Source of the DNA: Rickettsiales bacterium
GTDB taxonomy: Bacteria > Pseudomonadota > Alphaproteobacteria > Rickettsiales > 21-14-0-20-44-7
DNA length: 6,350 nt
NCBI GenBank assembly: GCA_023301015.1
Contig: JALZVI010000001.1
Location: 1-6,350, forward strand
Direction: 5' to 3'
Positions 1-5,964 of the stretch are shown here, piece after piece (within the stretch, counting starts at the first letter, position 1; every line of letters starts with the position of its first letter). The notes below the pieces were generated by a model that searched no databases, was not told the origin of the DNA, and saw only the letters and a list, made by a program, of their open reading frames with translations. The position numbers and the translations under genes are program-made.

Positions 1-28
1 ATGTTGGAGTTTTATGACAGTTAGGTTA

Positions 29-151
29 CTGCAGCCAAGCGCTGTGAGTCTGCAAAGCGCATCCGGAGCGGGGAGATATTCCAAACCACAGCCTTGAGCA
101 CGTTTCAGTCTGCAAGCCCAAAGGGCGCAGCGGGGAAACAATTATATACTC
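29..151. repeat. Non-coding GC-rich block with imperfect direct repeat and hairpins
   Basis: I see no supportable gene in the first 151 bases. All frames on both strands are short and match nothing I recognise. The block contains two copies of a motif. Copy 1 (47-74) starts AGTCTGCAA and ends AGCGGGGA. Copy 2 (107-136) has the same two ends, with a different and slightly longer middle, offset by 60-62 bases. Copy 1 sits in a possible hairpin (GCGCT 39-43 pairing with AGCGC 56-60, the AGTCTGCAA being in the loop). Copy 2 contains GCCC-AAA-GGGC (116-126). The block lies just downstream of the flagellar operon's last stop codon, so it could contain its 3' end signals, but no stem is followed by a T-run on the minus strand. 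A dispersed intergenic repeat family is an inference only. Confidence 0.4.
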
Positions 152-850
152 CTACATCTTCGCCAGATCGCGATTGCTTACTAGTTTCTCAGTTAAATCG
201 CGCGCTCTTGCGGCGTTCATTTTGGCTAAAATTGGAGACACTCGGCGTTCGTTCATTTGCTCGACAATTTCCAGCAAAACAGGCATATCCAGTTGATCAA
301 AAACTTTGGCAGCTTCTTTCGGCTTCATATTCTCATAGATTTTCACCATGCTCTTAATCTTCGCATTATCTTCAACCTTATACTCGGCCAAAAGCTTTTC
401 CGTATTCGCCTTCAGAGTTTCCAACTGCCCAATTTTATCATCTAATTTCCGTGATGACGCCTCAATCAAGCTCGCGCGCAGGTCCAAATCGGCTTTCCAT
501 TCTTCCAGCTCTTTACGGCGTTCCGCCATTTGTTTCAGCAATCCAATCCCTGATTTTGTTAGCTCGGGAATGCTCTCTTCAGGACGTTCTTTGCTCACAT
601 ACTCAGGTAGCTCAACAGCCGCCTCACCTTCTTTTGGCTCATCTTCCTCAGCTGCAACTTCTTCTTCCGCAGCTTCTTCCCCAGCGGCAGGCTCAATGGC
701 TTGCAAATTTAGAGCCGAATCTAGTTCCACACGCTCTGAATTTGCACCGCCAAAGCTGTCTTGCAAAAGATCTGTATCTTTGTTGCTATATGCCTTAAAC
801 GCGACAAAAGCAGCAAGAAAGAGAATTGTTATGGGCAAAATTCTTGGCAT
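152..850 (-). CDS. motE: MotE-like flagellar protein (MgtE_N-like C-terminal domain)
   Basis: This 232-residue protein is probably a flagellar motor accessory protein. Visible parts in order are: an N-terminal hydrophobic segment (about residues 4-20), either a signal peptide or a membrane anchor; a low-complexity Ala/Glu-rich acidic linker (about 53-80); a charged, heptad-like coiled coil (about 102-157); and a C-terminal helical domain (about 164-225). The pattern 'MKPKEAAKVFDQLD...EIVEQMNERRVSPILAKM' in that last domain is typical of the MgtE N-terminal-like fold found in MotE/FliG-type proteins. In rhizobia, MotE is described as a periplasmic chaperone for MotC. That exact role is not shown here, and no motC is in the window. 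The gene is last in the fliL operon, 15 nt after the preceding stop. Its start has an AGGGGAA ribosome site that overlaps the upstream TAG stop. The family call is solid, the specific function is inferred. Confidence 0.82.
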   Translation of the reverse strand: MPRILPITILFLAAFVAFKAYSNKDTDLLQDSFGGANSERVELDSALNLQAIEPAAGEEAAEEEVAAEEDEPKEGEAAVELPEYVSKERPEESIPELTKSGIGLLKQMAERRKELEEWKADLDLRASLIEASSRKLDDKIGQLETLKANTEKLLAEYKVEDNAKIKSMVKIYENMKPKEAAKVFDQLDMPVLLEIVEQMNERRVSPILAKMNAARARDLTEKLVSNRDLAKM

Positions 851-865
851 AGATTTCAGTTTCCC

Positions 866-1369
866 CTAGCTCATCAACGCTTGTTTAAATTCACGGTCAC
901 GCATCACTTTCAACAGCTCTTGCTCTGACAAAGAAACATGGCTTTCGGCTGCATCAATCTCAACATTTGCGGCACGTAGGCGGCGTTCAATTTGTTGTTC
1001 GCGGGTTAGCTGTGTGGGCGCAGGACGTACTGCCTGCGGCTGGCGAATTGGCTGCACTTTTGCCTCTTTTGGCTCATTCAAACTAAGCAAAGTTTTGCGG
1101 GCGCGGGTTAGCATGAAGTCAATTTCATCAGAAGTTTTGCGTGCGTTTGAAATTTTCTGGTCAATTTCTTTGCACAAATTCTTTCCCTGCTTTTGCAAAG
1201 AAACCACAGTCTTATTCGCATCTTCAGTTGCTTCACGAAACGCCTGAATATTGGCGCGCAACTCAAGTTTATGATTACGGATTAAGTTCAGCTTTTTGTT
1301 CAAGCGCACTGCATATATGATCGTTACCATCAACAAAGTCATAATCGTTATATCAAAAAATAAATCCAT
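866..1369 (-). CDS. DUF6468-type membrane protein of the flagellar operon
   Basis: This is a 167-residue protein with one N-terminal transmembrane helix (about residues 5-21). A long charged, helix-forming region follows (about 25-100). After it come a Pro/Gln-rich hinge (about 105-120) and a final charged helical stretch (about 122-165). The pattern (short cytoplasmic/periplasmic start, single helix, basic 'RLNKKLNLIR' edge, coiled coil) and its position between fliM and a motE-like gene match the DUF6468 family of alphaproteobacterial flagellar loci, as I recall it. No enzymatic motif is visible. The basic residues after the helix suggest that the C-terminal part is cytoplasmic by the positive-inside rule. 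The start is well set by AGGAGA at 1375-1380, 5 nt from the ATG. Its gap from the fliM stop is 21 nt. The function is unknown; a link to the basal body or stator is inferred from operon position only. Confidence 0.72.
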   Translation of the reverse strand: MDLFFDITIMTLLMVTIIYAVRLNKKLNLIRNHKLELRANIQAFREATEDANKTVVSLQKQGKNLCKEIDQKISNARKTSDEIDFMLTRARKTLLSLNEPKEAKVQPIRQPQAVRPAPTQLTREQQIERRLRAANVEIDAAESHVSLSEQELLKVMRDREFKQALMS

Positions 1370-1390
1370 TTCTCTCTCCTTTTTTAAAGC

Positions 1391-2497
1391 TTAAACAACG
1401 CTACGCATGCGTTTATTAGTTATCTTATTAATCTTCACTGCTTTCTTATCACCCATTTTCCCAAGCTTTCCTTGCATCATCGGAATACCACCGCAAAGCA
1501 GCTCAACGTCAGAATCTGGCTCTTGGTCGAGCACAATTGTTGTGCCCACTTTCATCTTCATCAGGTCGTCCATCATCAGGCGCTTGCTGCCCAAAACTGC
1601 GCTCACTTTCATGTCAGTTGCACGCACCTCGTTGCCAAGATGGTTTTCCCACGTAGAATCACGGCCAAATTTCTCACCCATAAACATTTGCAGCAACAAT
1701 TCCTTAATCGGCTCGAGCGTTGCATATGGCAACAGAATTTCTACCATTCCGCCGCGTGTTTCCATATCAATGCGCAAAGTCACCAAAATCGCAGCATTTG
1801 CAGGTCGTGCAATTGTTGCAAAGCGCGGGTTTGTTTCCTGACGCTCAGATTTAAATGTCACTGGCGATAGCGGATCAAACGCAGCAGACATATCCGCCAA
1901 CATCACATCAATAAACTGCCTCGCAACATCTTGCTCAATTGTTGAATATGGACGCCCCTCAACCTTAACTGGGCGAGAATTTCTGCGGCCACCCAAAAGA
2001 ACATCTAGCATTGAGAAAATCAGCGGGCCATTGGCAGAAATCACACCATAATTCTCCCACTCAGTCGCCTTGAAAATTGTGAGCAATGCAGGCAGTGGAA
2101 TTGAATTTAGATAATCTCCAAAACGAAGTGAAGTGATTGACTCAAGCGAAACATCAACATTGTCTGATGTAAGGTTTCTAAGCGAAGTTGACATCATGCG
2201 CACCAAGCGATCAAACACCACTTCAAGCATCGGCAAGCGCTCATAAGACGAAAGCGCCTTGTCGAGCATCGCCTGAATCCCGACATTATTATCAGTCTCG
2301 TCAGCAGTATCAAAACCCAGCAGACTGTCAATTTCGTCCTGATTCAGAACCTTGCCAGTGCCGCCCATTGCGGCGGCCATGTCAAAATCTTCCTCTTCAT
2401 CAGCAGCAGCTTCACCACCACCAGCCTCAGCCTCATCAGTCTCCATGCCCCATTCAGCGGCTAGAGCGTCATTATCAATTACTTCTTCCTCAGCCAT
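1391..2497 (-). CDS. fliM: Flagellar motor switch protein FliM
   Basis: FliM forms the middle of the cytoplasmic C-ring, bridges FliG and FliN, and receives phospho-CheY to switch rotation. The 368-residue product shows the hallmark CheY-binding segment LNQDEIDSLLGF at residues 51-62. The CheC-like middle domain follows (about 75-265, including 'LPMLEVVFDRLVRMMSTSL', the 'LLGGRR' turn near 167-172 and 'YSTIEQDVARQFI' near 184-196). The C-terminal SpoA/FliN-like domain spans about 295-360 ('VSAVLGSKRLMMDDLMKMKVG', 'DQEPDSDVELLCGG'). The CheY-binding motif normally sits at the extreme N-terminus. Here it is preceded by about 50 residues rich in Glu, Asp, Ala and Gly. The start is supported by an AGGTAG-like ribosome site overlapping the fliL stop, 10 nt upstream. 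The product is intact. Confidence 0.95.
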   Translation of the reverse strand: MAEEEVIDNDALAAEWGMETDEAEAGGGEAAADEEEDFDMAAAMGGTGKVLNQDEIDSLLGFDTADETDNNVGIQAMLDKALSSYERLPMLEVVFDRLVRMMSTSLRNLTSDNVDVSLESITSLRFGDYLNSIPLPALLTIFKATEWENYGVISANGPLIFSMLDVLLGGRRNSRPVKVEGRPYSTIEQDVARQFIDVMLADMSAAFDPLSPVTFKSERQETNPRFATIARPANAAILVTLRIDMETRGGMVEILLPYATLEPIKELLLQMFMGEKFGRDSTWENHLGNEVRATDMKVSAVLGSKRLMMDDLMKMKVGTTIVLDQEPDSDVELLCGGIPMMQGKLGKMGDKKAVKINKITNKRMRSVV

Positions 2498-2507
2498 AAT
2501 TTTCTAC

Positions 2508-3068
2508 CTATTGAATAATAATCTCTCTAAACAAGATATCGTTCACAGTTCCTTTTGTTAATGTTTTCTGCAAGCGCAGCATCAGCTCATTTTCCAAGCG
2601 ATATAGCCCAGCAGAGCCTTGTAAATCTTCACGTCTTAGCTCACGCAGATATGTGTTGAATGCGTCAATAATCCGTGGCATTTGCTGCTCAATTGCCGCA
2701 ACATCTTCTGCTCCCGCCAGCTCCAAAGTGAGTTTCAGATTAATATAATTCGTACGGCGCGATGTACTGTTCAAATTCACAACAATATCATTCATATCCA
2801 AATATACAGGTATAGCCTCAACAACCACTTCTTCTTCTGCAGCTTCTGCCTCGGCATCAGCTTCTTCTCCGCCCATCATAAGAAATGCAGCAGCTCCACC
2901 ACCAAGCAAAACAAGAAGGAGAACAATGATTATAATCAGCTTCTTCTTGCTCTTCTTCTTTACAGGAATCGGGTTACCCTCTTCATCAAGAACCTGATTG
3001 CCCTCAGCGTCAAGCTGATACTCAACTTCCGCTACTTCAGTTTCTCCAGTGTTTTCTTCGTCAGCCAT
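2508..3068 (-). CDS. fliL: Flagellar basal body-associated protein FliL
   Basis: FliL is a single-pass inner-membrane protein that surrounds or supports the stator units and modulates motor torque. The 186-residue product has an acidic cytoplasmic N-terminus with a short internal repetition (DAEGNQV at 20-26, DEEGNPI at 28-34). A lysine cluster KKKSKKK (37-43) sits directly before a strong transmembrane helix (about 44-65). Next is an Ala/Glu-rich periplasmic linker (about 68-85), then the FliL domain (about 86-186). The domain ends in 'VNDILFREIIIQ', matching the conserved C-terminus of the family, and its length is usual for alphaproteobacterial FliL. It is the first gene of the leftward operon. 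The start is fixed by AGGAGA at 3073-3078, with a 4-nt spacer to the ATG. Intact, high confidence. Confidence 0.93.
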   Translation of the reverse strand: MADEENTGETEVAEVEYQLDAEGNQVLDEEGNPIPVKKKSKKKLIIIIVLLLVLLGGGAAAFLMMGGEEADAEAEAAEEEVVVEAIPVYLDMNDIVVNLNSTSRRTNYINLKLTLELAGAEDVAAIEQQMPRIIDAFNTYLRELRREDLQGSAGLYRLENELMLRLQKTLTKGTVNDILFREIIIQ

Positions 3069-3100
3069 TTTATCTCCTGTAATTTGATTTCTTAGAACTC

Positions 3101-3129
3101 TCTATAATCAAACTACTCAAATTTTCTCA
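3101..3129 (-). promoter_or_regulatory. Weak candidate promoter for the fliL operon
   Basis: On the minus strand, TGAGAA (3124-3129) and TATAGA (3101-3106) are 17 bp apart. Each matches the sigma-70 consensus at four of six positions. The location, about 33 bp upstream of the fliL start codon, is sensible. I saw no convincing sigma-54 or sigma-28 flagellar promoter. The region is AT-rich, so chance matches are likely. Confidence 0.22.
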
Positions 3130-3167
3130 TACATACCATTTTAAATTCAATCCCTTTCTAAAAAGAA

Positions 3168-3223
3168 GGGGGGGGTGATTAGGGGAGAGCTCGGGGGGGT
3201 GGCTCTCCCCTAATCGGGGGGGT
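3168..3223. repeat. Palindromic element framed by three poly-G blocks
   Basis: A perfect 14-bp inverted repeat, GATTAGGGGAGAGC (3177-3190) with GCTCTCCCCTAATC (3202-3215), encloses an 11-nt loop containing G7. GGGGGGGT occurs three times: at the left edge (G8 at 3168-3175 then T), in the loop (3193-3200), and at the right edge (3216-3223). The element therefore reads as three copies of a G7T block separated by two spacers that are reverse complements of each other. It resembles a REP-like or small non-autonomous palindromic element, but I recognise no named family. It is not a canonical terminator, because no T-run follows the stem on either strand. Confidence 0.75.
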
Positions 3224-3244
3224 ATGTAAACAAAGGTATTACCC

Positions 3245-3250
3245 TATAAT
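3245..3250 (+). promoter_or_regulatory. Candidate -10 box for the ftsY operon
   Basis: A perfect TATAAT lies about 134 bp upstream of the ftsY start, but I see no good -35 hexamer 15-18 bp before it. An alternative in the same region is TTAACA (3272-3277) followed 17 bp later by AAATAT (3295-3300). This pair has a better -35 box and a poorer -10 box. Which one, if either, is used cannot be decided from sequence alone. Confidence 0.3.
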
Positions 3251-3287
3251 TCTCATTCTAGCCAAAAAGAATTAACAATCCCTTAAC

Positions 3288-3308
3288 GCTAGGCAAATAT
3301 TTCCTAGC
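3288..3308. promoter_or_regulatory. Small perfect dyad in the ftsY upstream region
   Basis: GCTAGG (3288-3293) and CCTAGC (3303-3308) form a perfect 6-bp inverted repeat around a 9-nt AT-rich centre. It overlaps the alternative -10 candidate AAATAT (3295-3300). It could be an operator or a weak hairpin in the 5' untranslated region. A 6-bp dyad can also arise by chance. Confidence 0.25.
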
Positions 3309-3383
3309 AACGCATCTTTTCTGTGGTTTTTATATTACAGCCATCTCCCTTTCCGCTTGAAACATAGGGCGTTAGTGGGTTAA

Positions 3384-4301
3384 ATGGGGGCTATGAGTTG
3401 GTTCAAAAAAATTAAAGACGGGCTAAAAAGCAGCTCCAGCAAGATAACAGAAGGTATAACCGCAGTAATAACCAAGCGTAAGCTTGACGCGAGCGTGCTT
3501 GAAGAGCTGGAAGACTTGCTAATTTCCGCAGATATGGGGGTTGCAGTTGCAGCCGACATAATTGAAGATTTGCGCAAAGATAAGTTTGAGAAAGAGGCCT
3601 CGGACGAAGAGATCAAAGAATTCTTGGCTGAAAGAATCGTAGTAATGCTAGAAAAATCGGCAAAGCCACTACAAATTTCCAGCCACCCATTCGTCGCACT
3701 TGTAGTTGGTGTGAATGGCAACGGAAAAACAACTTCCATCGGAAAGCTCGCGAACTTCTATCGCGAAGAAGGCAAAAAAGTGAGCATCATCGCTGCCGAC
3801 ACCTTCCGTGCAGCAGCCGTTGAGCAGCTGGCCGAATGGGCAGAGCGCGCAAAAGTGCCAATGTTTCGCGGCACCGACAAGCAAGAACCCGCCAGCGTAA
3901 TTTTCCAAGGCCTCGAGCAAGCCAAAGCAGAAGGCTCAGAAATCGTGTTTGTTGACACCGCAGGGCGTTTGCAAAACAAAACGAATCTAATGAGCGAGCT
4001 AGAGAAAATCACCAAGATCTGCGCCCGCCAAGTGGAAGGCGCACCGCATGAAACAATTTTGGTTCTAGACGCCACAACTGGGCAAAACGCCATTTCACAA
4101 GTGGAAGAGTTCAAGAAAGCCTCAAATCTAAGCGGCCTCATCGTCACCAAGCTAGACGGCACAGCCAAAGGCGGCATTGTGGTTGCACTAGCCGAGAAAT
4201 TTGAACTCCCTATCTTCGCAATCGGCCTAGGCGAGGGCATTGAAGACCTGAAACCGTTTGATGCAAGCGACTACGCACGCAGCTTGGTGGGGCTAGAATA
4301 A
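3384..4301 (+). CDS. ftsY: Signal recognition particle receptor FtsY
   Basis: FtsY is the SRP receptor GTPase that docks SRP-bound ribosomes at the inner membrane for co-translational insertion of membrane proteins. The 305-residue product begins with an amphipathic basic segment (MSWFKKIKDGLK) that probably binds lipid. A helical N domain follows (about 20-95), then the complete G domain. Visible GTPase motifs are the P-loop GVNGNGKTT (109-117), DTFRAAA (139-145), DTAGR (191-195), TKLD (255-258) and the closing GLGEGIEDLKPF (281-292). The long acidic A domain of E. coli FtsY is absent, giving the compact form common in many bacteria. The start could be ATG 3384 or ATG 3393 (MSWFKK...). Neither has a strong ribosome site, and homologues often start MSWF, so 3393 is a real alternative. 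It is first in an operon with the two genes that follow. Confidence 0.96.
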   Translation: MGAMSWFKKIKDGLKSSSSKITEGITAVITKRKLDASVLEELEDLLISADMGVAVAADIIEDLRKDKFEKEASDEEIKEFLAERIVVMLEKSAKPLQISSHPFVALVVGVNGNGKTTSIGKLANFYREEGKKVSIIAADTFRAAAVEQLAEWAERAKVPMFRGTDKQEPASVIFQGLEQAKAEGSEIVFVDTAGRLQNKTNLMSELEKITKICARQVEGAPHETILVLDATTGQNAISQVEEFKKASNLSGLIVTKLDGTAKGGIVVALAEKFELPIFAIGLGEGIEDLKPFDASDYARSLVGLE

Positions 4302-4564
4302 TGGAGCTATTAGCAGACATTATCGGCATTATCGGGACATTAATGATCGTCCTCGCCTATTTCCTCATGCAAAACGGCAAAATGCACGGCACCAGCTGGA
4401 GCTACCTATGGCTCAACCTAGCAGGTGCTCTCATGCTACTCTATTCCCTATTCTGGTTCTGGAACTTGGCCTCGGTCATCATCGAAATCTTCTGGATTGG
4501 GATCACAATTTATGGAATGATAAAAAAAATCAGGGATGGAAAGAATGATAACATTACCACTTAA
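4301..4564 (+). CDS. CBU_0592-like small three-helix membrane protein
   Basis: This is an 87-residue, very hydrophobic protein with three predicted membrane helices (about residues 5-23, 34-53 and 55-74) and a short basic/polar tail. The pattern 'G..MIVLAYFLMQNGK' then 'SYLWLNLAGALMLLYSL' and a Trp-containing third helix matches the small CBU_0592-type family, for which I know no established function. The ATG overlaps the ftsY stop codon by one base (TAATG), indicating translational coupling, and the 3' end overlaps the start of murC. Expression with an SRP receptor and a peptidoglycan ligase suggests an envelope role. That is inference from position only, since such small genes are often carried along in unrelated operons. 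Confidence 0.8.
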   Translation: MELLADIIGIIGTLMIVLAYFLMQNGKMHGTSWSYLWLNLAGALMLLYSLFWFWNLASVIIEIFWIGITIYGMIKKIRDGKNDNITT

Positions 4565-5930
4565 CGCCAAGCTCAGCTTAGATGTTGGCATAATTCACTT
4601 CGTCGGAATTGGCGGGATTGGAATGAGCGGAATTGCCGAAGTTTTGCATAATCTCGGCTTTGCCGTGCAAGGCTCCGACGTCGCAGAAAGCGCCAATACC
4701 AAGCGTTTGGCCGACCTAGGCATCAAAATCCTCATCGGCCAAAAGCCAGAAAATGTTGATGGCGTCGGCGTTTTGGTAAAATCCACAGCAGTAAGCTATG
4801 AGAACCCCGAAATTGTAGCCGCACGCACCGCACACATCCCCGTTGTCCGCCGCTCAGAAATGCTCGCCGAGCTAACCCGCTTGAAGCTCACAATCGCAAT
4901 TGCTGGCACGCACGGAAAAACCACCACCACCTCAATGCTAGCCACCATCCTTGATGAAGCCAGCTTTGATCCGACAGTTATCAATGGCGGGATCATCAAT
5001 TCATGCGGCACAAATGCCTATTTAGGGCAAAGCGAATGGATGGTTGTTGAGGCCGATGAAAGCGACGGAACATTCAACAAAATCCCCGCATCAGTGGCAG
5101 TTGTCACCAATATCGAAGCCGAGCATCTAGATTTCTATGGCGACTTTCAGGGCGTAAAAGACGCCTTCAAAAACTTCGTCAGCAACATCCCATTCTATGG
5201 CTTTGCCGTAATGTGCCTCGACCATCCAGAAGTGCAAAATTTGGTCGGCGAAACTATGGACAGACGCATCATAACTTACGGCACAAACCCACAAGCCATG
5301 ATGCGCGCCGTAAATTTACGCAGCATAAATGGTGGCACGCAGTTTGACGTTGAAGGGCTGGTTGGAATTGCCAACGTCCACATCCCAATCCCCGGCAAAC
5401 ATAATGTCCTCAACGCATTGGCCGCAATTTCTGTGGCAGATGAACTAGGAGTGGAAGGCGAAACTATCGTCCGCGCCTTCGCAAATTTCGAGGGCGTAAA
5501 ACGCCGCTTCACCAATATTGGAGAGCTGGACGGCGTGACTATAATCGACGATTATGCCCACCACCCAACCGAAATTTCCGCCACACTTTCAGCTGCCAGA
5601 GAAGCCAGTAAAGGCAAGGTGATAGCCGTTGTTCAACCCCACAGATTCTCCCGCGTGGAAGATCTGCTGGAAGATTTCTGCAAATGCTTCAACGACGCCG
5701 ACATGGTAGTTGTGCTAGATATCTTCGCCGCTGGGGAAGAGCCGATTGAAGGGATTGATAAGGAGCATCTAGCCGATGGAATCAAGGCATACAGCCATAA
5801 TAATGTAGTAGCTGTCGAAAAAGACGATCTAGCCGCAGCAATCGCAGACTTCGCCGAAGCAGGGGATATGGTAGTCTGCATGGGCGCTGGTTCAATCACA
5901 CATATCGCGGCGGATTTGGTGAAAAGCTAA
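4545..5930 (+). CDS. murC: UDP-N-acetylmuramate--L-alanine ligase MurC
   Basis: MurC is the cytoplasmic ATP-dependent ligase that attaches L-alanine to UDP-MurNAc, the first step of the peptidoglycan peptide stem. Motifs, numbered from the chosen start, are: the nucleotide-binding GIGGIGMSGIA (21-31) of the N-terminal UDP-binding domain; the ATP loop GTHGKTTT (121-128); EADESDGTF (169-177); TNIEAEHLDFYGDF (188-201); GKHNVLNALAA (284-294); and, in the C-terminal ligase domain, DDYAHHPTEI (335-344) and QPHRFSR (364-370). All three Mur ligase domains are present and the length (461 residues) is normal. I chose ATG 4545 because AGGGA at 4532-4536 lies 8 nt upstream. The in-frame ATG 4536 would add three residues but leaves no spacing to that site. 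The gene overlaps its upstream neighbour by 20 nt, suggesting coupling. murC is usually in the dcw cluster beside murG and murB; neither is visible here. Confidence 0.96.
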   Translation: MITLPLNAKLSLDVGIIHFVGIGGIGMSGIAEVLHNLGFAVQGSDVAESANTKRLADLGIKILIGQKPENVDGVGVLVKSTAVSYENPEIVAARTAHIPVVRRSEMLAELTRLKLTIAIAGTHGKTTTTSMLATILDEASFDPTVINGGIINSCGTNAYLGQSEWMVVEADESDGTFNKIPASVAVVTNIEAEHLDFYGDFQGVKDAFKNFVSNIPFYGFAVMCLDHPEVQNLVGETMDRRIITYGTNPQAMMRAVNLRSINGGTQFDVEGLVGIANVHIPIPGKHNVLNALAAISVADELGVEGETIVRAFANFEGVKRRFTNIGELDGVTIIDDYAHHPTEISATLSAAREASKGKVIAVVQPHRFSRVEDLLEDFCKCFNDADMVVVLDIFAAGEEPIEGIDKEHLADGIKAYSHNNVVAVEKDDLAAAIADFAEAGDMVVCMGAGSITHIAADLVKS

Positions 5931-5937
5931 GAATATA

Positions 5938-5964
5938 TTGACAAAAGCAGCGGTTAAGTATAAT
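5938..5964 (+). promoter_or_regulatory. Strong-looking sigma-70 promoter downstream of murC
   Basis: A perfect TTGACA (5938-5943) and a perfect TATAAT (5959-5964) are separated by 15 bp, two shorter than the optimum of 17. Transcription would be expected to start about 5970-5973, directly before the GTG at 5974. The promoter begins only 7 bp after the murC stop codon, suggesting that the next gene is a separate transcription unit. The short spacer could weaken it or make it depend on an activator. Confidence 0.6.

Larger units (their letters stand above)
3069..3383. other. Divergent intergenic region between fliL and ftsY
   Basis: These 315 bp contain no supportable gene. They separate the leftward flagellar operon from the rightward ftsY operon and should hold the promoters of both. 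From left to right they contain: the fliL ribosome site; an AT-rich stretch with a weak minus-strand promoter candidate; a G-tract/palindrome element (3168-3223); a perfect TATAAT (3245-3250); a 6-bp dyad GCTAGG/CCTAGC (3288-3293, 3303-3308); and a further AT-rich stretch with TATATT (3331-3336). The sharp change from AT-rich sequence to runs of seven or eight G is the most striking compositional feature of the window. Confidence 0.8.

Noticed and set aside
94..357. 87-codon plus-strand open frame at the left edge
   Set aside because: Most of it is antisense to the conserved C-terminal domain of the motE-like gene and the remainder is the repeat block. No ribosome site or recognisable domain is present.
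348..869. 173-codon plus-strand open frame rich in serine and alanine
   Set aside because: It lies wholly antisense to the motE-like gene and reads through the complement of its GAA/GCA-rich tract. The Ser/Ala-rich product has no domain, and the minus-strand gene is well supported.
3177..3215. Palindrome as a bidirectional rho-independent terminator
   Set aside because: The stem is long and GC-rich, but no T-run follows it on either strand. It also lies upstream of both divergent operons, where no transcript should need to end.
3168..3223. G7T blocks with spacers as a miniature CRISPR array
   Set aside because: The blocks are 8 bp, the spacers are 15-16 bp and are reverse complements of each other, and no cas gene is present. 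This is a palindrome, not an array.
3758..4240. 160-codon minus-strand open frame
   Set aside because: It is antisense to the G domain of ftsY, whose GTPase motifs are all present on the plus strand, and its product has no recognisable feature.
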